A stretch of 64,000 nt of DNA from Paraburkholderia haematera (lineage in GTDB: Bacteria > Pseudomonadota > Gammaproteobacteria > Burkholderiales > Burkholderiaceae). Location of the stretch: positions 62,001-126,000 of the forward strand of contig NZ_CAJNBK010000009.1 in assembly GCF_905220975.1 (NCBI RefSeq), given 5' to 3'. Shown piece by piece: positions 9,432-19,190 of the stretch. The notes beneath the pieces are model-generated. The model searched no databases, was not told the DNA's origin, and saw only the letters and a program-made list of their open reading frames with translations. The first letter of the stretch is position 1, and every line of letters starts with the position of its first letter. A program made the translations under genes and the position numbers.

Positions 9432-10515
9432 CGCTGCCTCTCCTTGCCACGTACGTTTGACCGACGGCTTCCGTCAGCAGGAAGCATATGAGCAGAATCG
9501 CCTGCATCGCGCGCGCGATGGTACTCGGCACACCCGCCTCGAGTTGCATGGCGGCACTCCCCGTATTCAGCGCCCCGAAGAACAGCGCAGCCAGCATCGC
9601 ACCAACCGGACTTAAGCGTCCGAGCATGGCGACCATGATTCCGCTATACCCGACCCCGCTCGCTATGGTTAATGTCAGTCGCCAGTCGGATCCGAGAATT
9701 TGCACGGCACCACATACACCTGAAATCGCTCCACTGATAGCAAACACCTTGATGCAGGTCGTTGCTGGGTTGATCCCTTTGAACAATGACGTTCTAGGGT
9801 TGAAACCAAACGAGCGTAATTCAAATCCAAATGTACTTCGGTGCAACATCACCGAGACCATGATTGCCAGCCCAATTGCGACTATGATTCCGGCGTTCAG
9901 CGTGCCCTCCGCATTGAGCTGCGGCAGATGGACACGGTCGCTTACCAGGCTTGACTGGACATAGGTCGCCGAGGATTCGGACCAGAGATGTCCAAGGAGA
10001 TACATCAATAAAAAAACCGCAACGTAGTTGAGCATCATCGTCGAAACGATCTCGTTGACGCTCCATTTCACTCTCGCGAATGCCGGAGGCAAGCTCCACG
10101 CAACGCCCCCCAATGCGCCCGCCAGCAGTGGAAGTATCCAGGCTAGCGGTTGTGGGAAACCAGCGCACAGTAGAGAGGCGCCGTAACAAAAAATCGCTCC
10201 CAAAACCAGCTGCCCCTCCTGACCGACCGTCCAGATGCGAGCCCGATACGCAACAAGCGTGGCCAGCGCGGTCATGAATAGCGGAGTAGCGTTGACAAGC
10301 GTGTCGATGCATTCCTGCGCGCCGCCGAAGGCGCCGTCCAGCAATGCGCTCAGTGCAGGACCCACGCGATAACCTGCCACCACAAGTAGAATGCAGGACA
10401 ATGCAAGCCCTAGCACGCTGCCCGCGAATGTAGTCGTGAGCACAGCAGTCCACGCGCGACCAGGAAGCGATAAGCGCAATTTCCTATCGGGCATTTTTTC
10501 AAGCCTCACATTCAT
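9424..10515 (-). CDS. Nucleoside ABC transporter permease (NupP/YufP-like)
   Basis: Inner-membrane permease, 363 residues, partner of the preceding entry. After an N-terminal membrane segment come NATPLFMTALATLVAYRARI and WTVGQEGQLVLGAIF, the region equivalent to the NLGVEG motif of the second subunit, and VNEIVSTMMLNYVAVF, all typical of the first permease in BMP-type systems. The gene overlaps both neighbours by a few bases. The substrate is predicted to be a purine nucleoside from the family and from the nearby Tsx-like channel and deaminase. Confidence 0.88.
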   Translation of the reverse strand: MNVRLEKMPDRKLRLSLPGRAWTAVLTTTFAGSVLGLALSCILLVVAGYRVGPALSALLDGAFGGAQECIDTLVNATPLFMTALATLVAYRARIWTVGQEGQLVLGAIFCYGASLLCAGFPQPLAWILPLLAGALGGVAWSLPPAFARVKWSVNEIVSTMMLNYVAVFLLMYLLGHLWSESSATYVQSSLVSDRVHLPQLNAEGTLNAGIIVAIGLAIMVSVMLHRSTFGFELRSFGFNPRTSLFKGINPATTCIKVFAISGAISGVCGAVQILGSDWRLTLTIASGVGYSGIMVAMLGRLSPVGAMLAALFFGALNTGSAAMQLEAGVPSTIARAMQAILLICFLLTEAVGQTYVARRGSDA

Positions 10516-12032
10516 ATCTCGGCCCTATTAGGGGATGACGAGTCAGTGCCGCCCGCCATCAGGTGTCCAATCTGTTCAATCGACACGTCGTCAGAATCGA
10601 AGACGCCAGCAATCCGCCCCTCGTACATCACCGCAATGCGGTCACTCAAGGCGAACAGATCGTCGAGTTCGTCGGATGCCAGCAAAATCGCATAACCCTC
10701 GCGACGCTTTTCAAGTAGCAGTTGATAAATGCTTTCAATCACACCGACGTCGACGCCACGAGTCGGTTGGTTCGCAAGCAGGACCTTGGACGCCTGGAAC
10801 AACTCGCGAGCAATGACGACCTTTTGAGCGTTTCCGCCTGACAACGTGTTGACCGGCGTATCAACCGAACGTGTCGCGATTGAGAAGCGCTCCACCGACT
10901 GTTCCGCGAAGTGGCGGGCTCGCCGCCTTAAGAGAAATCCAGATCGGCTGAACTCCGGATCCCGTTGCCGGCCGAGCGTAAGGTTGTCGATCAGACCAAA
11001 TTCGCCGACCAGACCTTCCGCATATCGATCTTGTGGCACGTGACCTATCCCGGCTCGGGATACCGCAGCAGGGCTTGCGTTCGTTACGTCGACCCCGTCG
11101 CACAGTATCTGCCCCGCCAGCACCCGCCCGATTCCCGCAATAAGCTCGAATAACTCTTTCTGACCATTGCCCGACACGCCGGCAATTCCAACGATTTCTC
11201 CGCGATGCACCCCTAGGGAGAGGTTACTGATCGCGCGCCGTCCGCCGGAGGATGAGATGTTTCTCATTTCCAGCCGCAGTTCGCCAGGGGGCCTGGGATC
11301 TCTACGCGGTGTCGCGGTCACCCTGCCCACCATGAACTTCGAGAGATCCGCTTTATCGCAATCAGCGGTCGCTACCGTAGTAACCACTTTGCCCTTGCGC
11401 ATCACCGTGACCCGGTCACACTGGAGCACCTCGTCCAGCTTATGCGTAATCAGCAAGACAGCCGTCCCATGTTGATTGAGTTCGCGAAGAACATCGAACA
11501 GACGTACAGACTCCTGCGGCGTCAGCACCGCAGTCGGCTCGTCGAGGATCAGCAGGCTAACGTCCAGATAAAGGCATTTGAGAATTTCCGCCCACTGCTG
11601 TTGGCCGACATCCAGTTCACCTACAGGCGCGTCCAGATCAACCTGTAGCTTGTGGCGGCGACACAGGGTGGACAGCGCTTCTTTTGTCTCCTTTGTCTTT
11701 TGAAGTAAGCCGCGCCCCGGCGTCCCAGCAATGACGTTCTCGACCACCGTCAGCGTCGGTACCAAAACAAAGTGCTGATGGACCATCCCAATACCTAAAC
11801 GGCACGCGTCCAGCGGTGATCGGAGGTGAGCTGGGCGGTCAAGCACGTCAATCGAACCGCTATCAGCCTGGAGGTAGCCACTTATGCAACCCGTGAGGGT
11901 CGATTTTCCGGCACCGTTCTCACCCAGCAGGCAATGCATTTCGCCGCGCCTGATTTCAAGCGATACGTCACTCAACGCAACGAAGTTCCCGAAGCGCTTC
12001 GAGAGATGGTGAACGCGCAATTGTGATTCCAT
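10512..12032 (-). CDS. Nucleoside ABC transporter ATP-binding protein with two ABC domains
   Basis: Cytoplasmic ATPase of 506 residues with two fused ABC domains, as in RbsA/NupO/YufO. Domain 1 has Walker A GENGAGKST, the signature-like LDVGQQQWAEILK and Walker B LLILDEPTAVL. Domain 2 has a degenerate Walker A (GVSGNGQKELF) with a proper signature LSGGNAQKVVIAREL. The asymmetric pair is normal for this family, with the second site poorly hydrolytic. It overlaps the permease gene by four bases and lies 20 bases after the binding-protein gene. Confidence 0.9.
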   Translation of the reverse strand: MESQLRVHHLSKRFGNFVALSDVSLEIRRGEMHCLLGENGAGKSTLTGCISGYLQADSGSIDVLDRPAHLRSPLDACRLGIGMVHQHFVLVPTLTVVENVIAGTPGRGLLQKTKETKEALSTLCRRHKLQVDLDAPVGELDVGQQQWAEILKCLYLDVSLLILDEPTAVLTPQESVRLFDVLRELNQHGTAVLLITHKLDEVLQCDRVTVMRKGKVVTTVATADCDKADLSKFMVGRVTATPRRDPRPPGELRLEMRNISSSGGRRAISNLSLGVHRGEIVGIAGVSGNGQKELFELIAGIGRVLAGQILCDGVDVTNASPAAVSRAGIGHVPQDRYAEGLVGEFGLIDNLTLGRQRDPEFSRSGFLLRRRARHFAEQSVERFSIATRSVDTPVNTLSGGNAQKVVIARELFQASKVLLANQPTRGVDVGVIESIYQLLLEKRREGYAILLASDELDDLFALSDRIAVMYEGRIAGVFDSDDVSIEQIGHLMAGGTDSSSPNRAEI

Positions 12033-12052
12033 AGTCTTCTCGCAGAGGCTGT

Positions 12053-13096
12053 CTAGTTTGAAGATACGGGCTTCGCGACGTCGAGCGGGACGGCAAACTG
12101 TTTATTCTCGATTTTGACCTTGACTGCGCTGACCTTCGCGGCAACGTCTGCCGGTATTGGAAAATCGTGGTACGGCGCAAGGTCTGCCCCTCCTTGAGCC
12201 ATGCCGAAATAGCGTTTGTCCATATTGCCGTTGAATGGCTTATCGCTTGTGCGCGCCTCATACCACTGATCGATGATCCATTGAAAAGCGGGATGCCAGC
12301 TCCCCAGCGCACTAGTCGCGATATATTGCGGTGCAACCGGGTTCCAATCGCGATAGCCTCCGTAGCAGGTTATCTTCTGCTGCTTGCACGCTTCGAACGA
12401 GGAACTGAGCATTAACTCCTGATCGGCGCCAGCCGAAACCTGTGCCTTCATCGCTTCCACCGCCATGGGCGGATCCCACCAACTCGCGATAAACGACACC
12501 TTTTGCTTGATGTTCGGACGCACACTCTTCGCTCCAGCAAAGAACGCATTGATGGCATCGTTCGTGTCCTCAGTCGGATAACCCGCAACGGCGCCGAGTA
12601 CCCCTGTCTTTGTCAGCTGACCCGCGACCATGCCTGCCAGATAGGCCGGCTCAAAAATGCGGTTGTAGACGACATAAACGTTGCCACCCATCGGCTCATT
12701 GGGTGCGCCGGTCAGAACGAACAGCGTGTTCGGATACTGCGCCCGAATTCGCCGCACCTGATCCGCGTACCCCGCCGCTGCCCAAACGATGTCGTAACCC
12801 TTTCTGGCATAGAGGCGCAGCGCGGCCTCTGCGGCGTCACCCCATACGTTTTCCGTATAGACAGGATCATTGAACTCCAGCCCATGCGGTTTCTTTGCCT
12901 TGATATCTGCCCAGGCGGCGAGGAGAGTGGCATTCCACGGGTCGTCTGGCCCCGATCCGAACACCGCGGCAATCTTCACTTGCTTCGGCGGTTCCGCGTA
13001 TACCATCGACGTCGATAGTCCCAGCACGACGAAGAATACAAATCGCAAACAGATGCTTGTCGTCCGCCATACGTGTCTGGCTCTTGAGTACATCAT
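12053..13096 (-). CDS. BMP-family nucleoside-binding periplasmic protein
   Basis: Periplasmic substrate-binding protein of the BMP/PnrA type, 347 residues. A signal peptide ends near STSMVYAEPP, and the mature part begins VKIAAVFGSGPDDPWNATLL. The conserved stretch GNVYVVYNRIFEPAYLAGMVAG is the usual BMP core. No lipobox Cys is seen, so it is probably soluble. ATG 13096 is preferred over the longer frame, which would run into the upstream gene, because CGGAG lies seven bases before it. It follows the Tsx-like gene, which gives an outer-membrane-to-cytoplasm uptake route. Confidence 0.88.
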   Translation of the reverse strand: MMYSRARHVWRTTSICLRFVFFVVLGLSTSMVYAEPPKQVKIAAVFGSGPDDPWNATLLAAWADIKAKKPHGLEFNDPVYTENVWGDAAEAALRLYARKGYDIVWAAAGYADQVRRIRAQYPNTLFVLTGAPNEPMGGNVYVVYNRIFEPAYLAGMVAGQLTKTGVLGAVAGYPTEDTNDAINAFFAGAKSVRPNIKQKVSFIASWWDPPMAVEAMKAQVSAGADQELMLSSSFEACKQQKITCYGGYRDWNPVAPQYIATSALGSWHPAFQWIIDQWYEARTSDKPFNGNMDKRYFGMAQGGADLAPYHDFPIPADVAAKVSAVKVKIENKQFAVPLDVAKPVSSN

Positions 13097-13134
13097 GATG
13101 AAACTCCGTAGAAAACAATCAAAAAACGTGGCGA

Positions 13135-14028
13135 TCAAAACACCCACTCAAGCATGACTTGTGGGAAGAATTCGTTCGTGGCCTTTGAAACGTACGGGAT
13201 CGTCTTGACGCCATACGTATTGTGCGACCATTGAAGCTGGATACCGGTGTAGAACTGATCGGGCCGCTCCCAAAGTAGCAACCCTGTGTCGAGAAGCAGG
13301 GCGTCCTGCGTGGTGAAATAGGCCACCGCGTCGTAGTTCGAGTTCACATGGGAACGGCGCCCGCCGTACCACTGCACGTATCCCTCCGTTTTCCAGCGTG
13401 TTGGGCCAATGTAAAACGTCGACCGGTAATAGAAATTCACAGAAGGCTGGACGGAGTATTTCGTTTCACTCTGGATGTTCTGATACACCCCTGCCGTTAC
13501 GCCCGCGAAGTCGAAGCCAGGAATGTCCAGCAGGAAGTCGAGCCCCCAGAACAGATCTTTGCTGTCCACACCGGCGTAAACCACTTCCGCGCCTGAGTTG
13601 CCGGCATTCCCCTGGTTCTGGGTACCCGCATAGAAATCCTTGGACGTGGAGAACTGCCAGCCCGGAGCGAACCTGATCTCCTTCACTGGGCCGAACGAAA
13701 GGTCCTTGCCGAAGATCTTGTTCAGGCTGAGAAACTCCCATCCCTGGGTGTACATCCGGTAGTCGTTGTGATCGAACCCGTTCTGAAAATAGAAATAGGT
13801 CGCGCCATATTTCCATCCATTGCTGTAGTTCAGCTGAAACATGGTCAGCGAGCTCGAGCCGCCGGTGGGATTGCCGGTCGTGTTGTCGATGCCACCACTG
13901 TACTGCTTGAAACCACTCCCGTAGTAGAGCTGTGCATCCAGTTCCTGCCAGTCAGCTGCGGCATAGGCTGGAACACTCGTTGTTAAAGCTGCGAGACTTA
14001 CTATCAGCAAGATTGCGCTGTTTTTCAT
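13135..14028 (-). CDS. Tsx-like outer-membrane nucleoside channel
   Basis: Predicted outer-membrane beta-barrel of the Tsx/OmpK family, 297 residues. The signal peptide MKNSAILLIVSLAALTTSVP is cut near AYA/AADW, and the protein ends in the aromatic residue Phe, as barrel proteins do (MLEWVF). The mature region alternates short amphipathic strands (LYYGSGFKQYSG, YGATYFYFQNGFD). Family members pass nucleosides across the outer membrane. ATG 14028 is chosen because it starts a clean signal peptide. It is the promoter-proximal gene of the transporter operon. Confidence 0.78.
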   Translation of the reverse strand: MKNSAILLIVSLAALTTSVPAYAAADWQELDAQLYYGSGFKQYSGGIDNTTGNPTGGSSSLTMFQLNYSNGWKYGATYFYFQNGFDHNDYRMYTQGWEFLSLNKIFGKDLSFGPVKEIRFAPGWQFSTSKDFYAGTQNQGNAGNSGAEVVYAGVDSKDLFWGLDFLLDIPGFDFAGVTAGVYQNIQSETKYSVQPSVNFYYRSTFYIGPTRWKTEGYVQWYGGRRSHVNSNYDAVAYFTTQDALLLDTGLLLWERPDQFYTGIQLQWSHNTYGVKTIPYVSKATNEFFPQVMLEWVF

Positions 14029-14473
14029 GGTGACCCCGTGGCAGATGCGGCGAGTAGCGGACAAGAGACAAGAAGCAGTCACGAGGATGCTGGACTGATT
14101 ACATCCGTCAGGCGTGCTCGTCGAAGTGAATGTATGTAGCGAAAAAGTGCTGCATAAGGGTCATCGTGAAATGTCTCGTTTCATTTCCGGAACAGGCTCC
14201 GAAAGTGACACGCGGACCGCGACGTCGCCGCACAAATCGTCGGCGCAGCCGTTCCATGCACGCACGAAGGCGCGCACGATGTTCGTGCCCAACTGCATGG
14301 TGAGTCAGAGGTAAACGAGGGTCGCCGTGCTGGCGCGATATTGACCGATGATGTGCGAGGCGACGTTTGCGGGCTACGATCCAACACGCGTCAGCGTGGA
14401 AAGTGTGCCTGGCAGGCGTGGAAATGCGCGGCACACAGGCGCGTGTGTCGCGCGGCCCACCCGTATGCCGCGT
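14029..14473. other. Intergenic region upstream of the nucleoside operon
   Basis: Holds the 5' region of the Tsx-like gene and the 3' flank of fghA, both on the minus strand. No supported gene. No clear promoter boxes or intrinsic terminator were seen. Confidence 0.5.
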
Positions 14474-15325
14474 TCAGCCGAGCAGCACCTTCGCGTGATG
14501 TGCGATGTGATCCTCGATGAACGTCGAGATGAAGTAATACCCGTGGTCGTAGCCTGCATGACGGCGCAACGTCAGCGGCTGTCCCGCGGCCTTGCAGGCC
14601 GCTTCGAACACATCCGGATTCAGCTGCTCGGCGAGGAACTGATCCGCGAGCCCCTGATCGATCAGGATCCCTTCCTTGAACTTGCGTGACGACCGCGTGA
14701 CCAGTTCGCTCGAGTCATACTGACGCCACGCTTCACGGTCTTCGCCCAGATATCCGCTGAACGCCTTCACGCCCCACGGGCACTGTGAAGGCGCGGCGAT
14801 CGGCGCGAACGCCGACACCGACCGATAGATCTCCGGGTTGCGCAGCGCCAGCATCAACGCGCCGTGACCACCCATCGAATGTCCGAAGATACCCAGACGC
14901 GCGCCGTCCACCGGCAGATTCGCGAGCACCGTTTCGCGCAGTTCATCGCGCACATACGAGTACATCCGGTAGTGCGTCGCCCACGGCTGCTGCGTCGCGT
15001 TGACGTAAAACCCCGCGCCCACGCCGAAGTCCCACGCCGCGCTTTCGCCCGGCACGCCCGCACCGCGCGGACTGGTGTCCGGCGCGACGAGAGCAATGCC
15101 GTGCTGTGCCGCGAAGCGCTGCGCGCCCGCCTTGACCGGAAAGGTTTCTTCGGTGCAGGTCAGACCCGCGAGGTAGAACAGCGCAGGCACATTCGCGTTG
15201 GCCTGCATGGCCTGCGGCGGCAGATAAACCGAGAAGCGCATCGGCAGACCGATGGTCTGCGAGTCGTGGCGGTAGATCCGCTGCTCGCCACCATGGCAGG
15301 CATGCGACGACAATAGTTCAAGCAT
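14474..15325 (-). CDS. fghA: S-formylglutathione hydrolase (copy 1)
   Basis: Cytosolic alpha/beta hydrolase of 283 residues that splits S-formylglutathione into formate and glutathione, the second step of glutathione-dependent formaldehyde oxidation. The nucleophile elbow is GHSMGGHGAL with Ser150, the catalytic His lies in GYDHGYYF, and the family stretch GAGFYVNATQQPW is complete. ATG 15325 follows GGAAAGGA. It lies 46 bp behind frmA at the end of the Rieske oxygenase operon, so it probably deals with formaldehyde made by that enzyme. A second copy lies at 51799-52629. Confidence 0.95.
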   Translation of the reverse strand: MLELLSSHACHGGEQRIYRHDSQTIGLPMRFSVYLPPQAMQANANVPALFYLAGLTCTEETFPVKAGAQRFAAQHGIALVAPDTSPRGAGVPGESAAWDFGVGAGFYVNATQQPWATHYRMYSYVRDELRETVLANLPVDGARLGIFGHSMGGHGALMLALRNPEIYRSVSAFAPIAAPSQCPWGVKAFSGYLGEDREAWRQYDSSELVTRSSRKFKEGILIDQGLADQFLAEQLNPDVFEAACKAAGQPLTLRRHAGYDHGYYFISTFIEDHIAHHAKVLLG

Positions 15326-15371
15326 CGACTTGTTCCTTTCCGTTCTGGGTCGGTGGCGCATAGATGCCGCG

Positions 15372-16478
15372 TTAGTACAACACCACCGAGCGGATCGACT
15401 CTCCCTTCTTCATCAGGTCGAAGCCTTCGTTGATGCGTTCGAGCGGCAAGTGGTGCGTGATCAGATCGTCGATATTGATCTTGCCTTCCATGTACCAGTC
15501 GACGATCTTCGGTACGTCCGTACGCCCGCGTGCGCCGCCGAATGCCGAGCCCTTCCACTCGCGGCCCGTCACCAGCTGGAACGGACGCGTGCTGATCTCC
15601 TCGCCCGCCGCCGCCACGCCGATGATGAACGACTGGCCCCAGCCCTTGTGCGTGCACTCCAACGCCTGACGCATCACCTTGGTGTTGCCGATGCATTCGA
15701 ATGAGTAGTCCGCACCGCCATCGGTGAGTTGCACGATGTGATCGACCACGTTCTCGACTTCGTTCGGGTTGACGAAGTGGGTCATGCCGAATTTCTTCGC
15801 CAACTCAATGCGGCCCGGATTGATGTCGACGCCGATGATCTTGTCGGCGCCCACCATCTTCGCGCCCTGGATCACGTTCAGGCCGATGCCGCCGAGACCG
15901 AACACGACCACGTTCGCGCCCGCTTCGACCTTCGCCGAATAGACGACCGCACCAACGCCCGTCGTCACGCCGCAGCCGATGTAGCAGATCTTGTCGAACG
16001 GCGCGTCTTCTCGCACCTTCGCAACGGCGATTTCCGGCACGACGATGTAGTTCGAAAACGTAGACGTGCCCATGTAGTGAAACAGCGGCTTGCCGTCGAG
16101 CGAGAAACGCGAGGTCGCATCGGGCATCAGGCCGCGACCTTGCGTCGAACGGATCGCCTGGCAAAGATTGGTCTTGCGCGACAGACAGAATTTGCACTGG
16201 CGGCATTCCGGTGTGTAGAGCGGAATGACGTGGTCGCCTTTTTTCAGCGTGCCTACGCCGGGACCGACATCGACGATCACGCCCGCGCCTTCGTGGCCGA
16301 GAATCGCAGGGAAGATGCCTTCCGGATCGGCGCCCGAGAGCGTGTAGTAATCCGTGTGACAGATCCCTGTTGCCTTCACTTCGATCAGGACTTCACCGGC
16401 ACGCGGGCCTTCCAGATCAACTTCTTCGATCGTCAACGGGGCGCCGGCTTTCCATGCGATTGCTGCTTTGGTCTTCAT
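15372..16478 (-). CDS. frmA: S-(hydroxymethyl)glutathione dehydrogenase (copy 1)
   Basis: Class III zinc alcohol dehydrogenase, 368 residues, oxidising S-hydroxymethylglutathione to S-formylglutathione with NAD. The catalytic zinc Cys is in ATGICHTDYYTLSG, followed by GHEGAGVIVDVG. The structural zinc site is CRQCKFCLSRKTNLC, and the dinucleotide motif is FGLGGIGLNVIQGA. ATG 16478 gives the canonical MKTKAAIAW start. A 143-bp gap separates it from the reductase gene upstream, so it may have its own promoter as well as being read from the oxygenase operon. A paralog is at 53328-54437. Confidence 0.95.
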   Translation of the reverse strand: MKTKAAIAWKAGAPLTIEEVDLEGPRAGEVLIEVKATGICHTDYYTLSGADPEGIFPAILGHEGAGVIVDVGPGVGTLKKGDHVIPLYTPECRQCKFCLSRKTNLCQAIRSTQGRGLMPDATSRFSLDGKPLFHYMGTSTFSNYIVVPEIAVAKVREDAPFDKICYIGCGVTTGVGAVVYSAKVEAGANVVVFGLGGIGLNVIQGAKMVGADKIIGVDINPGRIELAKKFGMTHFVNPNEVENVVDHIVQLTDGGADYSFECIGNTKVMRQALECTHKGWGQSFIIGVAAAGEEISTRPFQLVTGREWKGSAFGGARGRTDVPKIVDWYMEGKINIDDLITHHLPLERINEGFDLMKKGESIRSVVLY

Positions 16479-16621
16479 CTCATCTTTCCTTGAATATTCG
16501 TCTGAACGATCCCGGTTGCGCCTCGCGCGGGAAGCGCGTCGACGCACGGCAATCGATTTCCCAGAAATTTTTTGCAAAGATCGAACATTTCCGCTCGATC
16601 GAGCTAACCTGGTCTGAATCG

Positions 16622-17578
16622 TTACAGATCCAGGACAAGCAGTTCAGACTTGGCTCGCGAACAGCACGGAGTGAACTGATCGTTCTTCGCCTTCTCGACA
16701 TCGGTCAGATACACATCACGATGGTCCGGCTCGCCGCCAAGAACGCGCGTCACACACGTACCACATACGCCCTGCTCACATGAGACCGGTATGTCGATAC
16801 CCTGCTCCGTAAGAACGGCAGTAACTGTCTTATCCGCAGGAATCTCAACAACCCGGCCGCTACTTGCGATCCGCACAAGAAAAGAGGCCTGACTTGCCCG
16901 ATCGATGTGCTTGGCACCAAAATACTCGAGGTGGATTGTCTCCTCAGCCCACCCCAAGCGCTTCGCACCTTGCACAACATAGTCGATGAAACCTGCCGGT
17001 CCGCATACATAAAGATGCGTGTCCAAATCGGGCTCCGCGAGTACCGTCGAGAGCATTAACCGCTGATCGTCACTGCCGTCGTCATAGTGGAAATGGACGT
17101 CTCGTGCATATGCGGCGCTGCCAATCCGGGTCCGGAACGCTGCCCGACTCTCCGAGCGCGCGCAATAATGCATCTCGAACTGCGCATCAGTTTGTGCGAG
17201 CCCCTCCGCCATACATAATATTGGTGTGATGCCGATGCCGCCGGCAAACAGTAGCGAGCGTCTCGCTTCGACCAGCGGAAAGTGATTACGCGGTGCGCTT
17301 ATCGTAACCAGGTCGCCTTCATGGATCTCATCATGCATGGCTATCGACCCACCACGCGAGTTCGGTTCACGTAGCACGGCGATTAAATAACGGTGCTGCT
17401 CACTGGGATCGTTGCAGAGTGAATACTGACGACTCAGTGTTGGACGGATATATACGTCGATATGCGATCCGGCCGAGAATTTCGGAAGTGGAGTGCCATC
17501 GACGGAAGCCAATTCGTAGCTGAATACATCTTCTGCCTCACGTTGCTTACGTGTGACTCTTACGGAGAGTTGATTCAT
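16622..17578 (-). CDS. Phthalate-dioxygenase-type reductase (FMN, NADH, 2Fe-2S)
   Basis: Electron-transfer protein of 318 residues expected to move electrons from NADH through FMN to its 2Fe-2S centre, for a Rieske oxygenase. The FMN motif RQYS is at residues 50-53, the NADH loop AGGIGITP at about 112-119, and CGP near 192. The C-terminal plant-type ferredoxin domain has Cys267, Cys272 and Cys275 and the fourth ligand at Cys305 or Cys306. The length is that of a plain VanB/PDR reductase, with no Rieske extension. It lies in the operon with two oxygenase subunits and a separate Rieske protein. Together the Rieske protein and this reductase would match the domain content of NdmD. Confidence 0.92.
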   Translation of the reverse strand: MNQLSVRVTRKQREAEDVFSYELASVDGTPLPKFSAGSHIDVYIRPTLSRQYSLCNDPSEQHRYLIAVLREPNSRGGSIAMHDEIHEGDLVTISAPRNHFPLVEARRSLLFAGGIGITPILCMAEGLAQTDAQFEMHYCARSESRAAFRTRIGSAAYARDVHFHYDDGSDDQRLMLSTVLAEPDLDTHLYVCGPAGFIDYVVQGAKRLGWAEETIHLEYFGAKHIDRASQASFLVRIASSGRVVEIPADKTVTAVLTEQGIDIPVSCEQGVCGTCVTRVLGGEPDHRDVYLTDVEKAKNDQFTPCCSRAKSELLVLDL

Positions 17579-17613
17579 GGATGGTCCTGCTGTCTACAAA
17601 AAGACGCGTCAAT

Positions 17614-18243
17614 TCAAACGTGCGGCGCAAAAATTCCCGGCATGCCGATAAAACCGTTCAGATGACGGACCCGATCAATCCAGCGCCTGATCGCGGGAAA
17701 ATCGTCGCGCGAAATCCCGCCTTCCTGCGAAAGCGCGATATAGGGAAAGCAGGCGATATCGGCGATCGTCGGCCACTCTGCCGCGAGCCACAGCCCCCCT
17801 TCCATCTCCGTCTCGGCAAGATGGTCATCAATCAGCCTGAAAATGACTCGCGCGTCTCGACGAGCGGATTCGACGTCCAGTTCATAGCCCAATGCGTCGT
17901 GCAGTCGCGCAGCTGACGCAGTTCGGGTGATGTCGTCCGCAACTGCAAGCCATGCGCAGACCTGTGCGCGGGTTTGAGGATCTGCCGGGAACCAGTTCGA
18001 CTGGGGGTCGTAAGCACTCGCGAGATAGACCAGAATCGCCTGTGCGTCGCGCAGTCGACATTGGCCGTCTTCCAGGACGGGCAGTTGGCCCCAAGGGTTG
18101 ATCGCCAGAAATTCTGCAGACTTGTGCTCACGTCCCGGGTAAAAATCAACCGCGACTGTTTCGTATTGAAGTCCAATAATGTTCATGAACAATCTAAGCT
18201 TGTAGCAGTTGCCTGAGAGTTCGTAGTTGTAGAGCTTGATCAT
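17614..18243 (-). CDS. Glutathione S-transferase-like protein
   Basis: Cytosolic protein of 209 residues with the GST fold: an N-terminal thioredoxin-like half (MIKLYNYELSGNCYKLRLF, with INPWGQLPVLED holding the cis-Pro) and an all-helical C-terminal half containing EWPTIADIACFPY. It lies between the oxygenase and reductase genes of the operon. In caffeine degradation NdmE is a GST-like protein of unclear catalytic role that is needed with NdmC and NdmD, so a structural role here is a reasonable inference. The alternative is an ordinary GST acting on a pathway intermediate. Confidence 0.88.
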   Translation of the reverse strand: MIKLYNYELSGNCYKLRLFMNIIGLQYETVAVDFYPGREHKSAEFLAINPWGQLPVLEDGQCRLRDAQAILVYLASAYDPQSNWFPADPQTRAQVCAWLAVADDITRTASAARLHDALGYELDVESARRDARVIFRLIDDHLAETEMEGGLWLAAEWPTIADIACFPYIALSQEGGISRDDFPAIRRWIDRVRHLNGFIGMPGIFAPHV

Positions 18244-18276
18244 GTATGAAGGCCTCTTTTTCTGTTCGTGGGTTCT

Positions 18277-19143
18277 TTACCGATGCACACCGTAGGTCAC
18301 ACCCTTATCGTGCAACCAGCGCCGGTAGGCGATAGACATCGCATCCGCGCGCGTTGGCACTTCTGTGCGTGGGTCGAGAGGCATGCGTTTAGGCAACTGA
18401 CTTTCAAGAATCGGTTTGTCCTGACCGAAGATCAGCTGCATGAATGAAATCAGTTCGGCGTCGCTGCTGACGTCATCAAAATATCCGAGCAATGAGTGAA
18501 CCAGGCATTGCTCTTCTGTTTGAGGTTGAACACAGAGGAGAACAAAGTCGAAGTAGCCGGGACGCGCAGGCGACGATTTGTACAGCATCGTCACAAACGG
18601 CTGCATGACGCGATAGGTGTATTCGACTTCGAACCCGTCGGCCGCTGACGGCGCGGCTTTAGGCTGCCAGAATCGGCAGTTGGTGGCCCACAGTTCATCT
18701 ACGTCAGGATTCAACGTAACCTTGTATTCCTTGACTTCGCTGTGAGGTTCCTTTCCAAGCCAGCCAGAGTGCACGTACGGAAGATGAGCCATGTCGAGAA
18801 AGTTCTCGACGACGCGCAGGCCGGACGTATTGACGCCGATCGAACCGCAGGGAATGATCCGCCGCCCAGCCTGGTCGAACTCGGCAATATCAAACAAGGG
18901 CTTCATCGGTTTCTGGAAAGCGATCCAGATCATCCTGTACCGCTCGCATACAAAGATCGGCGAGATGTCCTGATCACGCGGACCGTTTCGAACATTCGCA
19001 CAAGGGCGGCCTGATGCATCTCGTGTCAGGATGACCTCTTTTCCCAACACTCTGGTGTGAAGCGATCGTTTGGCGGACAACTTGTCGCTGCTCGCAGCGA
19101 CAAGCCAGTCCTCGGCAAGCGTCGACTCGAAATCGGTTTTCAT
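18277..19143 (-). CDS. Rieske-type oxygenase catalytic subunit lacking the Rieske centre (paralog 1)
   Basis: Alpha-subunit-like protein, 288 residues. The mononuclear iron site is intact: VVENFLDMAHLPYVH gives Asn114, Asp117, His120 and His125, and FGQDKPILESQ supplies the likely third ligand Asp242. The N-terminal region keeps strands that normally flank the Rieske cluster (LHTRVLGKEVILTRDASGR and ERYRMIWIAF), but the segment carrying the CxH and CxxH cluster ligands is gone. It must therefore receive electrons from another Rieske protein. ATG 19143 follows AGGGGA. NdmC of caffeine N7-demethylation has the same trait. The likely role is oxidative N- or O-demethylation; the substrate is unknown. 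Confidence 0.87.
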   Translation of the reverse strand: MKTDFESTLAEDWLVAASSDKLSAKRSLHTRVLGKEVILTRDASGRPCANVRNGPRDQDISPIFVCERYRMIWIAFQKPMKPLFDIAEFDQAGRRIIPCGSIGVNTSGLRVVENFLDMAHLPYVHSGWLGKEPHSEVKEYKVTLNPDVDELWATNCRFWQPKAAPSAADGFEVEYTYRVMQPFVTMLYKSSPARPGYFDFVLLCVQPQTEEQCLVHSLLGYFDDVSSDAELISFMQLIFGQDKPILESQLPKRMPLDPRTEVPTRADAMSIAYRRWLHDKGVTYGVHR

Positions 19144-19190
19144 GGAAAATCCCCTATCGGAATGCTCTCGATGCATTTCGCACCGGCTTG